This document shows positions 34,405 through 34,555 of a stretch of DNA of 34,555 nt, piece by piece (position 1 is the first letter of the stretch; each line of letters begins with the position of its first letter). The stretch comes from an uncultured Acetatifactor sp. (GTDB lineage: Bacteria > Bacillota > Clostridia > Lachnospirales > Lachnospiraceae), in contig CANPYG010000024.1 in the NCBI GenBank assembly GCA_947588205.1, positions 1-34,555 of the forward strand. The letters run 5' to 3'. The notes under the pieces are model-generated. The model was not told where the DNA came from. It searched no databases and saw nothing but the letters and a program-made list of their open reading frames with translations. Position numbers and translations under genes: made by a program.

Positions 34405-34555
34405 CGTTTGGTGTCAGATTGATGTCAAAGTGTTGGCCACGAGCCTTGGAACCCGCATAAATACTGGATTTATTTGTCCAAACTTTTCATCGTCGGGACG
34501 AAAGCAACCATCTTTTCAATCTCTCCTAAACCTCCTCATATCTCATAACAGGTCT

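Overview
The window looks like chromosome from a Firmicute of class Clostridia, most probably a Lachnospiraceae-type gut anaerobe. The evidence is moderate GC, strong AGGAGG ribosome binding sites, a T-box, the DapL route to meso-diaminopimelate, and a type I glutamine synthetase next to an ANTAR regulator. No rRNA, tRNA, CRISPR array or complete insertion sequence was found.

The left two thirds is mostly housekeeping metabolism on the minus strand, in separately controlled units. These are: glnS with a MocR-type regulator (154-3384); a stand-alone AICAR transformylase plus an archaeal-type IMP cyclohydrolase behind a ZTP riboswitch (3426-5546), directly downstream of guaB; aspS-gatC-gatA-gatB behind a T-box (8693-13948); dapF-dapL (14104-16382); and glnA with its ANTAR partner (16451-18673). 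Two small membrane proteins of unknown function lie at 7155-8668.

The RNA controls fit the genes they precede. The ZTP aptamer senses the substrate of the AICAR transformylase branch. The T-box specifier reads GAAC, which holds overlapping GAA (Glu) and AAC (Asn) codons. The AspRS has the residues expected of a non-discriminating enzyme, and GlnRS is encoded in the same window. GatCAB here is therefore probably mainly for Asn-tRNA(Asn). glnA has a hairpin plus T-run at the very start of its leader, a plausible attenuator for the adjacent ANTAR protein, whose receiver domain lacks the phosphorylation residues.

From 18.7 kb rightward the content is more accessory: a 178-bp structured element with near-perfect terminal inverted repeats, a degenerate FMN-binding-like membrane protein, a lipoprotein rhamnogalacturonan lyase (PL11), a heterodimeric ABC exporter, an envelope-glycan cluster on the plus strand (two polytopic GT-C-like proteins and a decaprenyl-phosphate phosphoribosyltransferase-like UbiA protein), an orphan N6-adenine DNA methyltransferase, an LTA-synthase-family enzyme, and a decayed RelE/RelB-like toxin-antitoxin pair at the right edge.

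A recurring feature is short degenerate tandem duplication of 10-38 nt at gene ends. The repeats often include the stop codon (gatA, gatB, aspS, ANTAR gene, FMN-like gene, methyltransferase) and once the start codon (methyltransferase).
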